A DNA stretch of 20,875 nucleotides from Bacillota bacterium. GTDB taxonomy: Bacteria; Bacillota; Clostridia; Lachnospirales; Lachnospiraceae. Where the stretch lies: positions 1-20,875 of the forward strand of contig JAEWEO010000116.1 in the NCBI GenBank assembly GCA_023389295.1. The letters run 5' to 3'. Below are positions 6,798 to 14,230 of this stretch, piece after piece. A program made the translations under genes and the position numbers. Position 1 is the first letter of the stretch. The number at the start of each line of letters is the position of its first letter. Under the pieces are notes generated by a model, which was given only the letters and a program-made list of their open reading frames with translations, had not been told where the DNA came from and searched no databases.

Positions 6798-7208
6798 TTA
6801 CTCTAAATCCTGTATATTCATTTTATTAAGTTCCAAATTCTTTTTTCTCTTATCTTGACAAGAAAAATATATGGCAAGAAAAATTAGAGTCGGGATATTA
6901 GTAATAAAAAATAATGGTGCTATTGTGGCTAGCATTGATAAGATTCCTGGTCTTTCTGATCGAGATTCATTTGTCTCTTGACTCACAATTACTCCATCCA
7001 TCGTTTCCGTTTTTATTTCTGTTTTTACAATAGTAAAAGCAGGAATAGATAACACAGTTAATAAAGAAAATGCAAAACAGATAAATGGAATAACGAGTCC
7101 AGCCCATCTATTTTTAGCTTTAGAAAGAAATATTTGTAAGAACACACTCCCTGCTATTAACAGCAGTACGATAGGTACTAATACTAGTGAAAAAATAATG
7201 TTACTCAT
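6798..7208 (-). CDS. Small membrane protein paired with DUF2089 regulator
   Basis: 136 residues. Three hydrophobic segments are visible, at about residues 4-28, 37-60 and 93-114. Between the second and third is a polar loop (about 62-90) rich in Glu, Thr and Ser, and the C-terminus is a charged tail of about 20 residues. No catalytic motif is seen. The ATG (7206-7208) begins 3 bp after the stop of the DUF2089 gene, with an AAGGAG site in that gene's last codons, so the two are co-transcribed and probably translationally coupled. Pairs of a small regulator with a membrane protein are often sensors or immunity-like modules, but nothing here fixes the role. Family not recognised. Confidence 0.7.
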   Translation of the reverse strand: MSNIIFSLVLVPIVLLLIAGSVFLQIFLSKAKNRWAGLVIPFICFAFSLLTVLSIPAFTIVKTEIKTETMDGVIVSQETNESRSERPGILSMLATIAPLFFITNIPTLIFLAIYFSCQDKRKKNLELNKMNIQDLE

Positions 7209-7211
7209 ACT

Positions 7212-7514
7212 CTACTTATTCTCCTTATTCATTTTCTTGTATTCTGTTATTAATATTTTAGCAGCTTCAAAATCTATCTTTTCATTAACCGCAAGACGCT
7301 TGATGAGGGCAATATATGGTTCATTTTCTGTAGTATCGCTGATATGTATCTTTTGTATCAATTTATCCAGGCGAAGTCTTACGGTTGGGTAAGTAACCTC
7401 GTATTGTTTTGCTATTTCTTTTAATGAACCAGAAGACATAATAAACTTTTTAATAAATGCAACGTCTTCATCATCTAGATTAGACATCCATTCCGGAACA
7501 ATCTCAATTGCCAT
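7212..7514 (-). CDS. DUF2089-family DNA-binding regulator
   Basis: 100 residues. The stretch around residues 9-55 (WMSNLDDEDVAFIKKFI, then SGSLKEIAKQYEVTYPTVRLRLD) matches the DUF2089 helix-turn-helix domain. The second helix of the motif is YPTVRLRLDKLI. The usual zinc-ribbon N-terminus of longer DUF2089 proteins is absent. The last third is helical and may mediate dimerisation. ATG 7514 has an excellent AAAGGAGGT site and a strong upstream promoter. It is probably a transcription regulator of its own operon; the AT-rich repeats around that promoter could be its site, but this is inference. It is followed 3 bp later by the membrane protein gene. Confidence 0.8.
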   Translation of the reverse strand: MAIEIVPEWMSNLDDEDVAFIKKFIMSSGSLKEIAKQYEVTYPTVRLRLDKLIQKIHISDTTENEPYIALIKRLAVNEKIDFEAAKILITEYKKMNKENK

Positions 7515-7540
7515 CGCTATTACCTCCTTTAATATAATTA

Positions 7541-7569
7541 AATATAATCTTTTACTTTATTAAAGTCAA
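7541..7569 (-). promoter_or_regulatory. Strong promoter of the DUF2089-membrane protein operon
   Basis: On the minus strand, TTGACT (7564-7569) and TATATT (7541-7546) are 17 bp apart, with five of six consensus bases in each box. The element AATATAAT occurs twice close together (7531 and 7541) and again nearby, a possible repressor site overlapping the -10. Confidence 0.75.
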
Positions 7570-7704
7570 TAGTGAATTATATATTTAACAAAATATAATT
7601 TTGCTAAAATGTAATTTCAATAATTATAATTTTATTACTACAATCTTAATAATTACTATCTTAATGACTGTAACCATAATAAAATTTCATTTTATACTAT
7701 AAAA

Positions 7705-7746
7705 ATAGCAATGGATACAAGAAATAAGCATAGTCTCCATTGCTAT
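7705..7746 (-). terminator. Intrinsic terminator of the DNA glycosylase gene
   Basis: A perfect 10-bp stem, ATAGCAATGG (7705-7714) with CCATTGCTAT (7737-7746), has a 22-nt loop. On the minus strand a TTTTAT run follows. It lies about 65 bp after the glycosylase stop. Confidence 0.75.
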
Positions 7747-7811
7747 CTGTAAATCCGATTAGAATTTCATACAATTTCAATCCAAGTAATCTGGTTCAAA
7801 TTGCTATCTTT

Positions 7812-8429
7812 TCATTCGTAGGATATCCTCCACAGATAAATAGATGCAACTGAACCATAGGGTGAGTATCTGTTCCTATATTTCATAAATTGCTCCTTCG
7901 TTAATTCATTCAGGCCATACAATTTCATAATTCCTCTACGAATTGCTATATCACCATAGCTAATGATATCCGGACGCTCCATGCAGTTCAGTAGGAGCAT
8001 TTCTGCTGTCCATACTCCTATTCCATGTAAAGAAGAAAGCTTTTTAATTACTTCCTTATCCGGTAGAACATATAGGCTTTCTAAGTTAAACTCACCTCTC
8101 GCGACAACTTCTGCTATCCCTTTAATATATTTTGCCTTGGTGGTTTGCATTCCACATTGCTGGATATCCTCTATTGATTGCTTTGCCATATACTCCGGAG
8201 TGATTTGTAAGAACTTATCCTGCATTCTCTCCCATATGGTACGGGCTGCTTTTAAAGAGATTTGTTGACCGATAATAGCATAGACTAAAGCAGGAAATAA
8301 TTCAGGAATAATGACACGCTCTATCTTTCCTATACGGTCTATCGCTTCTCCTAAGCTTTCATCCACATCTTTTAGATAAGTAATTTCCTTTTCTCCATAT
8401 TCAAATATCTTAGTTTTTACTCTGCTCAT
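7812..8429 (-). CDS. DNA-3-methyladenine glycosylase, AlkA type (HhH-GPD)
   Basis: 205 residues. Base-excision repair enzyme removing alkylated bases. The helix-hairpin-helix is at about 131-147 (LSSLHGIGVWTAEMLLL). The catalytic aspartate is D160 in SYGDIAIRRG, the usual Gly/Pro-Asp context after the hairpin. The conserved QQIS segment (55-58) is in the first helical half. It lacks the N-terminal beta domain of E. coli AlkA, so it is the short form common in Firmicutes. There is no C-terminal Cys cluster, so it is not an endonuclease III. ATG 8429 has a weak ribosome site (AAAGGTAT further upstream). It stands alone between two terminators, so it is probably a single-gene transcript. Confidence 0.85.
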   Translation of the reverse strand: MSRVKTKIFEYGEKEITYLKDVDESLGEAIDRIGKIERVIIPELFPALVYAIIGQQISLKAARTIWERMQDKFLQITPEYMAKQSIEDIQQCGMQTTKAKYIKGIAEVVARGEFNLESLYVLPDKEVIKKLSSLHGIGVWTAEMLLLNCMERPDIISYGDIAIRRGIMKLYGLNELTKEQFMKYRNRYSPYGSVASIYLWRISYE

Positions 8430-8499
8430 AATCTATACCTAAATACCTTTCATCAAATCTAACCATATTCTACGAAGAAATGCTGGAAAAAATACATAA

Positions 8500-8534
8500 A
8501 AAAATGTATCTCCGAACCTAGGAAATACATTTTT
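8500..8534 (-). terminator. Terminator of the aldo/keto reductase gene
   Basis: A 10-bp stem of AAAAATGTAT (8500-8509) with ATACATTTTT (8525-8534) continues inward imperfectly to TCC/GGA. A run of seven T follows on the minus strand. The remaining sequence from 8535 to 8700 is AT-rich, with no gene that I can see. Confidence 0.7.
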
Positions 8535-8700
8535 CATAAATTCATATAAATAAAAATTGCTTTGCTATGTTACAAACCTAGCTAGCATAAGTACGATTTT
8601 AAAACAGAAGCGATATTTTATTACTTCAATGATAGGAAAAGACATCTCTTGGACATCTTAATCGTTATGATAATTGATATGCATTCTTTGATTTTAAAAG

Positions 8701-9891
8701 CTACTTTACTCTTAATATCTTTCGTCCTACGTTTACTATGGGCTTAAAGAATATGCCTTCCATTTCTTTTTTTACTATCTTAAGCTCCTTGCGTATCTGA
8801 ATATTTTGAGGACAATGACGTTCGCATTTTCCACATTCCGTACATAGTGAGGCGAAGGCTGGTTTTTTTGAGGTTACACCTAGCGTTTGCATGTATTTGA
8901 TGCGGGATTTTTTATCCCGAAGTAAGTACTTATCATTATATGATGAGAAACAACCCGGGATATTAACTCCGGCAGGACAAGGGATACAATACCCGCAGCC
9001 GGTACAAGGCACTTTGGTTTTTTCAAGCAGTATGGCACGAACTCGGTCAAATACCGTTAACTCTTCCTCGGTAAGAGAATTTGGTGTCATCTTACTTGCA
9101 AGTTTAATATTCTCTTCCACCTGATTTTCATCACTCATGCCGGATAGAATGACCGTAACCTCAGGATGATTCCAAATCCAGCGCAACGCCCATTCTGCCG
9201 GCGTACTATTCGGATCATGGGACTTAAATTCCTTGATTACTTCCTCCGGCAGATTATTCACCAGCTTTCCTCCACGAAGAGGCTCCATGACAATAACCGG
9301 AATATCTAAGGAGTAGGCTAATTCTAATCCCGATCTGGTTGCCTGATTATTCTCATCCAGATAGTTGTATTGTATCTGACAGAAATCCCAAGGATATGCT
9401 TTAATTAACTGTTCAAACTCTGCCTTACTTCCATGAAAGGAGAAACCAATGTTTCTAATCGTTCCTTCTTTCTTAAGCTGTTCCATCCATTCTATGACCC
9501 CGATTTTTACCATACGGTCAAAGGTTGCTGTATCAGAAAGCATATGAAGCAAATAATAATCGATATAATCCGTCTTTAATTTAGATAACTGATTCTCAAA
9601 TATTTTCTTTGCTCCCTCAAGTTTACTTACCATAAAAGGCGGAAGCTTCGTGGCAATTTTCACTCTTTCACGGTATCCACCGGATAATGCTTCACCTAAT
9701 AGACTTTCACTTTTTCCTGCATGATAGAAATATGCGGTATCAAAATAGTTGACACCTTTCTCTATGGAATCCCTGATCATTGCAATGGTTCTGGGCTCAT
9801 CAATACTACTCCCCTTCATTGGAAAGCGCATGCAGCCAAAACCAAGAATAGAGAGCTCATCCTTGTTTTTCAAATTCTTTCTCGTTAACAT
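8701..9891 (-). CDS. Aldo/keto reductase with C-terminal ferredoxin-type [4Fe-4S] domain
   Basis: 396 residues, two parts. Residues 1-285 are an aldo/keto reductase barrel with the catalytic tetrad visible: D51 and Y56 in DTAYFYHAG, K82 in ATKLPP, H116 in YLLHML. Residues 294-365 hold two cysteine clusters: C296, C299, C302, C305, and C350, C353, C356, C360 followed by P, the 8-Cys ferredoxin pattern for two [4Fe-4S] clusters. This fusion is common in anaerobic Firmicutes (COG1453-type predicted oxidoreductases); physiological substrates are mostly unknown. ATG 9891 follows a GGGGG element about 12 bp upstream. It lies downstream of threonine aldolase, separated by 133 bp with a structured region, so it may have its own control. 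Confidence 0.9.
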   Translation of the reverse strand: MLTRKNLKNKDELSILGFGCMRFPMKGSSIDEPRTIAMIRDSIEKGVNYFDTAYFYHAGKSESLLGEALSGGYRERVKIATKLPPFMVSKLEGAKKIFENQLSKLKTDYIDYYLLHMLSDTATFDRMVKIGVIEWMEQLKKEGTIRNIGFSFHGSKAEFEQLIKAYPWDFCQIQYNYLDENNQATRSGLELAYSLDIPVIVMEPLRGGKLVNNLPEEVIKEFKSHDPNSTPAEWALRWIWNHPEVTVILSGMSDENQVEENIKLASKMTPNSLTEEELTVFDRVRAILLEKTKVPCTGCGYCIPCPAGVNIPGCFSSYNDKYLLRDKKSRIKYMQTLGVTSKKPAFASLCTECGKCERHCPQNIQIRKELKIVKKEMEGIFFKPIVNVGRKILRVK

Positions 9892-9942
9892 AACTTCGTA
9901 TTACCCCCGTCTTGCTTCGTATAAATACTCAGCAATTCTATA

Positions 9943-10003
9943 CTAAGATACCTGCTAAGCAGGTACCACCTTGTTTGTATCAAAAGATTAAGTAATATCT
10001 TAG
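9943..10003 (-). promoter_or_regulatory. Structured leader with T-box-like motif upstream of aldo/keto reductase
   Basis: On the minus strand the sequence GGTGGTACC (9962-9970) is the core of the T-box antiterminator motif. It overlaps a perfect 7-bp hairpin, TACCTGC/GCAGGTA (9949-9965), and lies inside an outer 8-bp inverted repeat, CTAAGATA/TATCTTAG (9943-9950 and 9996-10003). The inner and outer pairings compete for 9949-9950. There is no room before the threonine aldolase stop for a T-box specifier stem, and no U-run follows, so a working T-box is doubtful. It may be a terminator, a remnant or a chance match. Confidence 0.35.
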
Positions 10004-10024
10004 GTTATCATCAATTCAACTTAC

Positions 10025-11089
10025 TTATCTTTTATTCTCTCTTAAATAATTGCATAATTTTTCTACATTTTCCGGTTTCGTAGCCCAAGAAGTCACAAAA
10101 CGAACTACACTCTTTTGTTCATCAAGCTTTTCATTTAGCTGGAACTTAAACTTCTTTTCCATAGCTACCATGAAATCATTTTCAAATACTGGAAATAATT
10201 GATTGGAGACAACCGGAGCATAAAATGTAAATCCACACTTACTTAGAACCTCTGCTATTTTTAAGGCCATCTCATTGGCATGAGCTCCTAACCTATAGTA
10301 TAGTAGCTCTTTATCCGTTCCCTTTGTACCATCAGATTCCTCAGGTTGAAAGAGTCCTTCAAATTGCATTCCTAAGAGGAAACCTTTTGCTAACATTGCC
10401 CCTCTTTGCTTTATCATATATCTAAAATCTTCTTTTAGCTTATCGTTACAGATTACTAAAGCCTCACCAAGGAGTGCCCCGTTCTTGGTACCACCGATAT
10501 AGAAGGCGTCTGTAAGATGAGCGATATCCTCCATGGTTAGATCGTTTTCTTTACTGGTTAAAGCACAGGCTAAACGTGCTCCATCTAAAAATAAAATTAA
10601 TCCCTTTTCCTTGCATAGCTCATGAATGGCTGTTAGCTCAGCCTTTTTATAAATTGTCCCAAGCTCCGTGGTATTTGAAATATATACCATCTTCGGCATT
10701 ACCATATGCTCACCCACATGGTGATCTAGGGCTTGTTTAATTAACTCTATGGTCAGCTTGCCATCTTTTGAGGGCATGGCTACTACTTTATGTCCGGTAG
10801 CTTCGATTGCACCCGTTTCATGAACATTGATATGTCCGGTATCAGCGGAAATAACACATTGATGCGGGCGCAAAAAAGAAGAAATGGCCAGTAGATTTGT
10901 CTGAGTACCGCCGGAGATGAAATGAATATCCACATCCTCTCTCCTTAGGTGCTGTTTGATATATTCCTTTGCTCTATCACTATGAACATCTTCTCCGTAA
11001 CCGGTATTCTGTTCTAAATTTGATTGTAAAATTAACTCTAAAATCTTAGGATGAGCTCCTTCACTATAATCATTCATAAAGCTAATCAT
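10025..11089 (-). CDS. Low-specificity L-threonine aldolase (PLP-dependent)
   Basis: 354 residues. Fold-type I PLP enzyme of the beta-eliminating lyase/threonine aldolase family, cleaving threonine or allo-threonine to glycine and acetaldehyde. The PLP phosphate loop region GGTQTN is at 60-65, the histidine-rich HINVHETGA segment at 86-94, the PLP pyridine-binding aspartate D169 in LDGARL, and the Schiff-base lysine K202 in GGTKNG. ATG 11089 has an excellent GGAGGTAAAACA ribosome site, better than the Met at residue 5. It is preceded by 116 bp after ftsX and followed by the aldo/keto reductase. Family is firm; stereospecificity cannot be read from sequence. Confidence 0.9.
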   Translation of the reverse strand: MISFMNDYSEGAHPKILELILQSNLEQNTGYGEDVHSDRAKEYIKQHLRREDVDIHFISGGTQTNLLAISSFLRPHQCVISADTGHINVHETGAIEATGHKVVAMPSKDGKLTIELIKQALDHHVGEHMVMPKMVYISNTTELGTIYKKAELTAIHELCKEKGLILFLDGARLACALTSKENDLTMEDIAHLTDAFYIGGTKNGALLGEALVICNDKLKEDFRYMIKQRGAMLAKGFLLGMQFEGLFQPEESDGTKGTDKELLYYRLGAHANEMALKIAEVLSKCGFTFYAPVVSNQLFPVFENDFMVAMEKKFKFQLNEKLDEQKSVVRFVTSWATKPENVEKLCNYLRENKR

Positions 11090-11205
11090 TGTTTTACCTC
11101 CGTAATGATTTGCACTCTTTCCTATATCTTCATATAGTATGATAGCAAATCTGTTTCATTGAAGTATAGCATACTGACTAAAGATAATAAATATTTTTTG
11201 CAAAA

Positions 11206-12099
11206 TTAATGATCTGCTTTACGAATGGAGGACAGTCCGAATAAGCTTCCTACTATGCCAAGGGCAGCACTTATGCATAAGATGATAATACATACTGCAT
11301 TACGTAGTGTTTCCATAGGGGGCATGGGTAAAAACAACAAATAACCACTTAACTGCTCATAACCCTTACTCAAGAGTACAAAGAGCATTATGGAAGCAAC
11401 TAAACCACCAAGTAGGGTAAGGAAAGTACCTGCTATTACAAAGGGGAATCCAATAAAACCATTGGGAGCCCCTAACAACCAAAGAGTATTAATCTGATCC
11501 TTATTGTTATAGATTCCTTGTCTGATCATATGGGAAATGATAATCAGAGTGGTTACACCAACGGCCATGGCAATTAAGATACCTAATATCTTGAGGGCAT
11601 CGACAATGCCTTTCATTTGCTCAAGGATTTCACGATTGTCTCTCACATAATCAATTCCCTCCATCTTTGCTACGGTAGCCAAGATAGAGTCCATATGTTC
11701 CAGATTAATTCGTATCTCAAGATATGCCTCAAAAGGGTTATCATCAAATAACTCCAGAATTTCAGCTTCATTACCCAACATTTCCTTATTCTGTTCATAT
11801 GCTTTTTCTGCATCTACGTACTTTGCTTTGATTACACCATCAAGCTGATGGATGGAATCCACTAACTCTATGGCTTGGTCTTTTGTGGTGTTTTCTTTAA
11901 AATAAGCACTAACCTCAGCTTCCTTTTGTAGCGTATGTATCAATTGATCTCCGATCGACCATCCCGTTAATACCATGCCAAGTAGAAATAATATTAGTCC
12001 GGTTCCTATGACGGAGAATAGATTTGATAATGGGTTAAACCTTATGGTTCGCTTAGCCTCAAGCAGGAAATACCATAAATTATAAATCATCGTCTTCAT
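11206..12099 (-). CDS. ftsX: FtsX-type permease subunit
   Basis: 297 residues from ATG 12097-12099, which has a GGAGGAAAGAATC ribosome site. A longer frame runs to 12174, but that part overlaps ftsE and lacks a good site. Topology is typical: TM1 about 26-47, an extracellular domain about 50-165, then TM2 about 168-191, TM3 about 214-243 and TM4 about 266-289. FtsX sits in the membrane with FtsE and passes ATP-driven conformational change to a peptidoglycan hydrolase or its activator through the extracellular loop. It overlaps the end of ftsE by 20 bp, so the two are translationally coupled. It is the last gene of the coiled-coil/ftsE/ftsX operon. Confidence 0.9.
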   Translation of the reverse strand: MKTMIYNLWYFLLEAKRTIRFNPLSNLFSVIGTGLILFLLGMVLTGWSIGDQLIHTLQKEAEVSAYFKENTTKDQAIELVDSIHQLDGVIKAKYVDAEKAYEQNKEMLGNEAEILELFDDNPFEAYLEIRINLEHMDSILATVAKMEGIDYVRDNREILEQMKGIVDALKILGILIAMAVGVTTLIIISHMIRQGIYNNKDQINTLWLLGAPNGFIGFPFVIAGTFLTLLGGLVASIMLFVLLSKGYEQLSGYLLFLPMPPMETLRNAVCIIILCISAALGIVGSLFGLSSIRKADH

Positions 12100-12772
12100 G
12101 ATTCTTTCCTCCTTTGCTAACGGTAACGATCCCTTTTTTAACTCCAATGTATGTGGCATTCTCTTGATTTTCAATCAAATGAGTTGCATGTGTGGTAATC
12201 ACAACTGCTGTATTATTATCGCAGAAGGAATTAAGAATCTTTAAAATATTCATGGCATTATCATGGTCCAAATTTCCCGTTGGCTCATCTGCTAATAGTA
12301 ATGCCGGCTTTCTGGCTACTGCTCTAGCAATCGCCACTCTTTGCGCTTCTCCCCAGGAGAGATGATCCACCTTTGCCTTAATTTTATGTTCGAGCCCTAC
12401 CTTTGTAAGGGCATTGATTGCCTCCGCTTTCATCTTCTTTGGTGACATACCAAGAAATCGCATTCCCATCATAACATTTTCTAAGGCAGTTCTTCTTTCA
12501 ATTAGCTTAAACTCCTGAAAAATAGGTCCGATTTTTTTACGAAGTTTCCTTATTTGTCTACTCTTTCCCCGCTTCATGGACTGCCCTAGAACATATACCG
12601 TTCCTGATGTAGGATACTCCATCCCCATAAGGAGTTTTAAAAGACTTGTTTTACCAGAACCGCTAGGTCCCGTAATATATACTAGTTCACCTGGTCGGAT
12701 TACAAGATTCACCTCTTGCAAAGCCTTAGTTCCATCTTGATAAACTAAAGATACCCCATTTACTTCAACCAT
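12080..12772 (-). CDS. ftsE: FtsE-type ABC ATPase with altered signature motif
   Basis: 230 residues from ATG 12770-12772, giving MVEVNGVSLVYQDG, which aligns with the usual FtsE start; ATG 12784 is an alternative only 1 bp after AAAGG. Walker A is GPSGSGKT (35-42), the Q-loop is Q86, Walker B ends DE at 162-163, and the switch histidine is H195. The ABC signature reads LSWGEAQ (138-144) instead of LSGGEQQ, with Trp replacing the first glycine. Cytoplasmic ATPase of the FtsEX complex. It follows the coiled-coil gene by 78 bp and overlaps ftsX. The linker and tail are normal in length, so this is a whole gene. Confidence 0.88.
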   Translation of the reverse strand: MVEVNGVSLVYQDGTKALQEVNLVIRPGELVYITGPSGSGKTSLLKLLMGMEYPTSGTVYVLGQSMKRGKSRQIRKLRKKIGPIFQEFKLIERRTALENVMMGMRFLGMSPKKMKAEAINALTKVGLEHKIKAKVDHLSWGEAQRVAIARAVARKPALLLADEPTGNLDHDNAMNILKILNSFCDNNTAVVITTHATHLIENQENATYIGVKKGIVTVSKGGKNHEDDDL

Positions 12773-12850
12773 AATAATAACCATGCCTTTCTCACTACTT
12801 ACAAACTTTGAATTGTCGTTCCAAAGTTGCAAATGAATGAAACAAATTTA

Positions 12851-13978
12851 TTAAAATTTAGGAATTATCACAAAGTTAAGTGAATCCTCCGTACTATATA
12901 CTTCGCTTATTTCAAAATCAAGAATGTCCATATCACCTGCAATCAAATCAAAATCTATAAGGATGGGACCATTCTGAAATAATTCCTCTATAGATACCTC
13001 TTCTAAGGGCATTCCATAAAAGCTTCCCTCTTCTATCTCATAACGAATCGAACTCTTTCCATCAATAACAAAATTACCTGATAGCACCAAATGTCTCTGT
13101 GGTACTTCGAGAATAACTTTCTCATCTTCGTAGTAAAAGATGGTATCCGTTAGGGTAGCATGTTCCTTCAGAATCTGATTAAAGGTATCCTCCTCCATAT
13201 AGCCCTCAACCGCAAAGAAACCAAAATCTAGATTCAAGTCCTCCATAGTAAAATAACCGGCTTCTATAATACTAGTAACATCCTTTACAATATCTTGAAA
13301 CAGTACCTGACAATCGGTCCATAATTGTCTGATATTATTTAGTTGCTCCTCGTAATGCTCCCTCTCCTCAAGTAAAGAGGCTAAGTATATCTCCTGCTCT
13401 TTTTTTAACTCCTCCTGTGTCAAAATATTTGCTAACAGTTCTTCCTGCTGAGCCTCTAAAAGCTGTGTCTTCTCGGCAAGTTTATCCTTTTCCTGTAGAA
13501 GCGCAGCTTTCCCATCCTCCAAAGATAGTAACAAATCGTTCACGTTATGGGAAATATCTTTAATAATGTTCATACTCTTTAGGAATACTCCTAGATCTTT
13601 CGCTCCCAACAATATTTCCAAATATGAGGCAGGACCTCCACGCTGATAGTTTACCAGCACCTGTTTTAATATGTCTAATTGCAAATCATAATCCTGCTGC
13701 TTTTTCTCAATCTTAAATTCCAAATCTTTTATTTGTCCCTCAAGATCATCTATCTTGGAATTGATTGCAGCCTCTTCCTTCTTCGTCTTATCTATCTCCT
13801 GCTCCGTACGAAAGAGTACCTCAAGTACTTCCTTCTCCTCCTCAGAAATACCCTCCAGTTTATCCTCCATGTCAGTAATCGGCTTTACTTCTCCCGCTGC
13901 CGCTAGTGGCATATTCCCTATTATAAGCAAAATAAGCCCTAACAAAGCTAGGATTCTATTTCTTCTATGTATGGACAT
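12851..13978 (-). CDS. Secreted coiled-coil protein, PcsB/CwlO/EnvC-like, without hydrolase domain
   Basis: 375 residues. A signal peptide covers about 1-28 (RR, hydrophobic core, AAA before GE). A long coiled coil (about 40-215) is broken by YQRGGPASYLEILLGAKDLG (111-130), the element typical of the PcsB/CwlO/EnvC coiled-coil domain that docks on FtsX. In those proteins a CHAP, NlpC/P60 or LytM domain follows. Here the C-terminal ~155 residues are instead an acidic, mostly beta region with no catalytic Cys-His or HxxxD motif. It may be a ligand- or lipid-binding domain; I do not recognise it. It is the first gene of the operon with ftsE and ftsX, and ATG 13978 has a GGGGGG-rich ribosome site. 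Best read as the extracellular partner of this FtsEX. Confidence 0.8.
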   Translation of the reverse strand: MSIHRRNRILALLGLILLIIGNMPLAAAGEVKPITDMEDKLEGISEEEKEVLEVLFRTEQEIDKTKKEEAAINSKIDDLEGQIKDLEFKIEKKQQDYDLQLDILKQVLVNYQRGGPASYLEILLGAKDLGVFLKSMNIIKDISHNVNDLLLSLEDGKAALLQEKDKLAEKTQLLEAQQEELLANILTQEELKKEQEIYLASLLEEREHYEEQLNNIRQLWTDCQVLFQDIVKDVTSIIEAGYFTMEDLNLDFGFFAVEGYMEEDTFNQILKEHATLTDTIFYYEDEKVILEVPQRHLVLSGNFVIDGKSSIRYEIEEGSFYGMPLEEVSIEELFQNGPILIDFDLIAGDMDILDFEISEVYSTEDSLNFVIIPKF

Positions 13979-14020
13979 CCTGATCCCCCCTTTAAGAAGT
14001 TCTATGCTTGTCTTTTGCTA

Positions 14021-14029
14021 ATTATACCA
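14021..14029 (-). promoter_or_regulatory. Extended -10 promoter of the coiled-coil/ftsEX operon
   Basis: TGGTATAAT on the minus strand is a perfect extended -10 (TGnTATAAT). No good -35 is at standard spacing, as is usual for this type. The ATG is about 43 bp downstream. An imperfect inverted repeat (TTATCATAATT/AATTTTGATAA) lies just upstream at about 14031-14075. Confidence 0.6.
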
Positions 14030-14089
14030 TTTATCATAATTCCTTTCTACCTAACAATTCCATAATTTTGATAAACATAATTAACGCGA

Positions 14090-14125
14090 AAAGGGCGCCG
14101 CACATTTAGTACGACAGCCCATTTC
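14090..14125 (-). terminator. Weak candidate terminator after the sulfur reductase gene
   Basis: On the minus strand GGGC and GCCC can pair across a long loop and are followed by TTTTC, in an otherwise AT-rich region. The stem is short, so this is a guess. The rest of 14030-14230 shows no gene. Confidence 0.3.
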
Positions 14126-14230
14126 TACATTATCCTAATCTTAATACTCAACTTAATGACATTGACCCAGAAAGAAAGAAGCATTTCAACCCTCCAGAAA
14201 TAGTTATATCAAAGTACTTATAAGTAATTC

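Noticed and set aside
9892..10024. A complete T-box riboswitch
   Set aside because: Only the GGTGGTACC core is seen; no specifier stem fits before the upstream stop codon and no terminator U-run follows.
12100..12174. Longer FtsX N-terminus
   Set aside because: The extra 25 residues lie inside ftsE, match no FtsX N-terminus, and the ATG at 12099 has the GGAGG site.
12773..12832. Longer FtsE N-terminus
   Set aside because: The extra residues precede the normal FtsE start and lack a good ribosome site.
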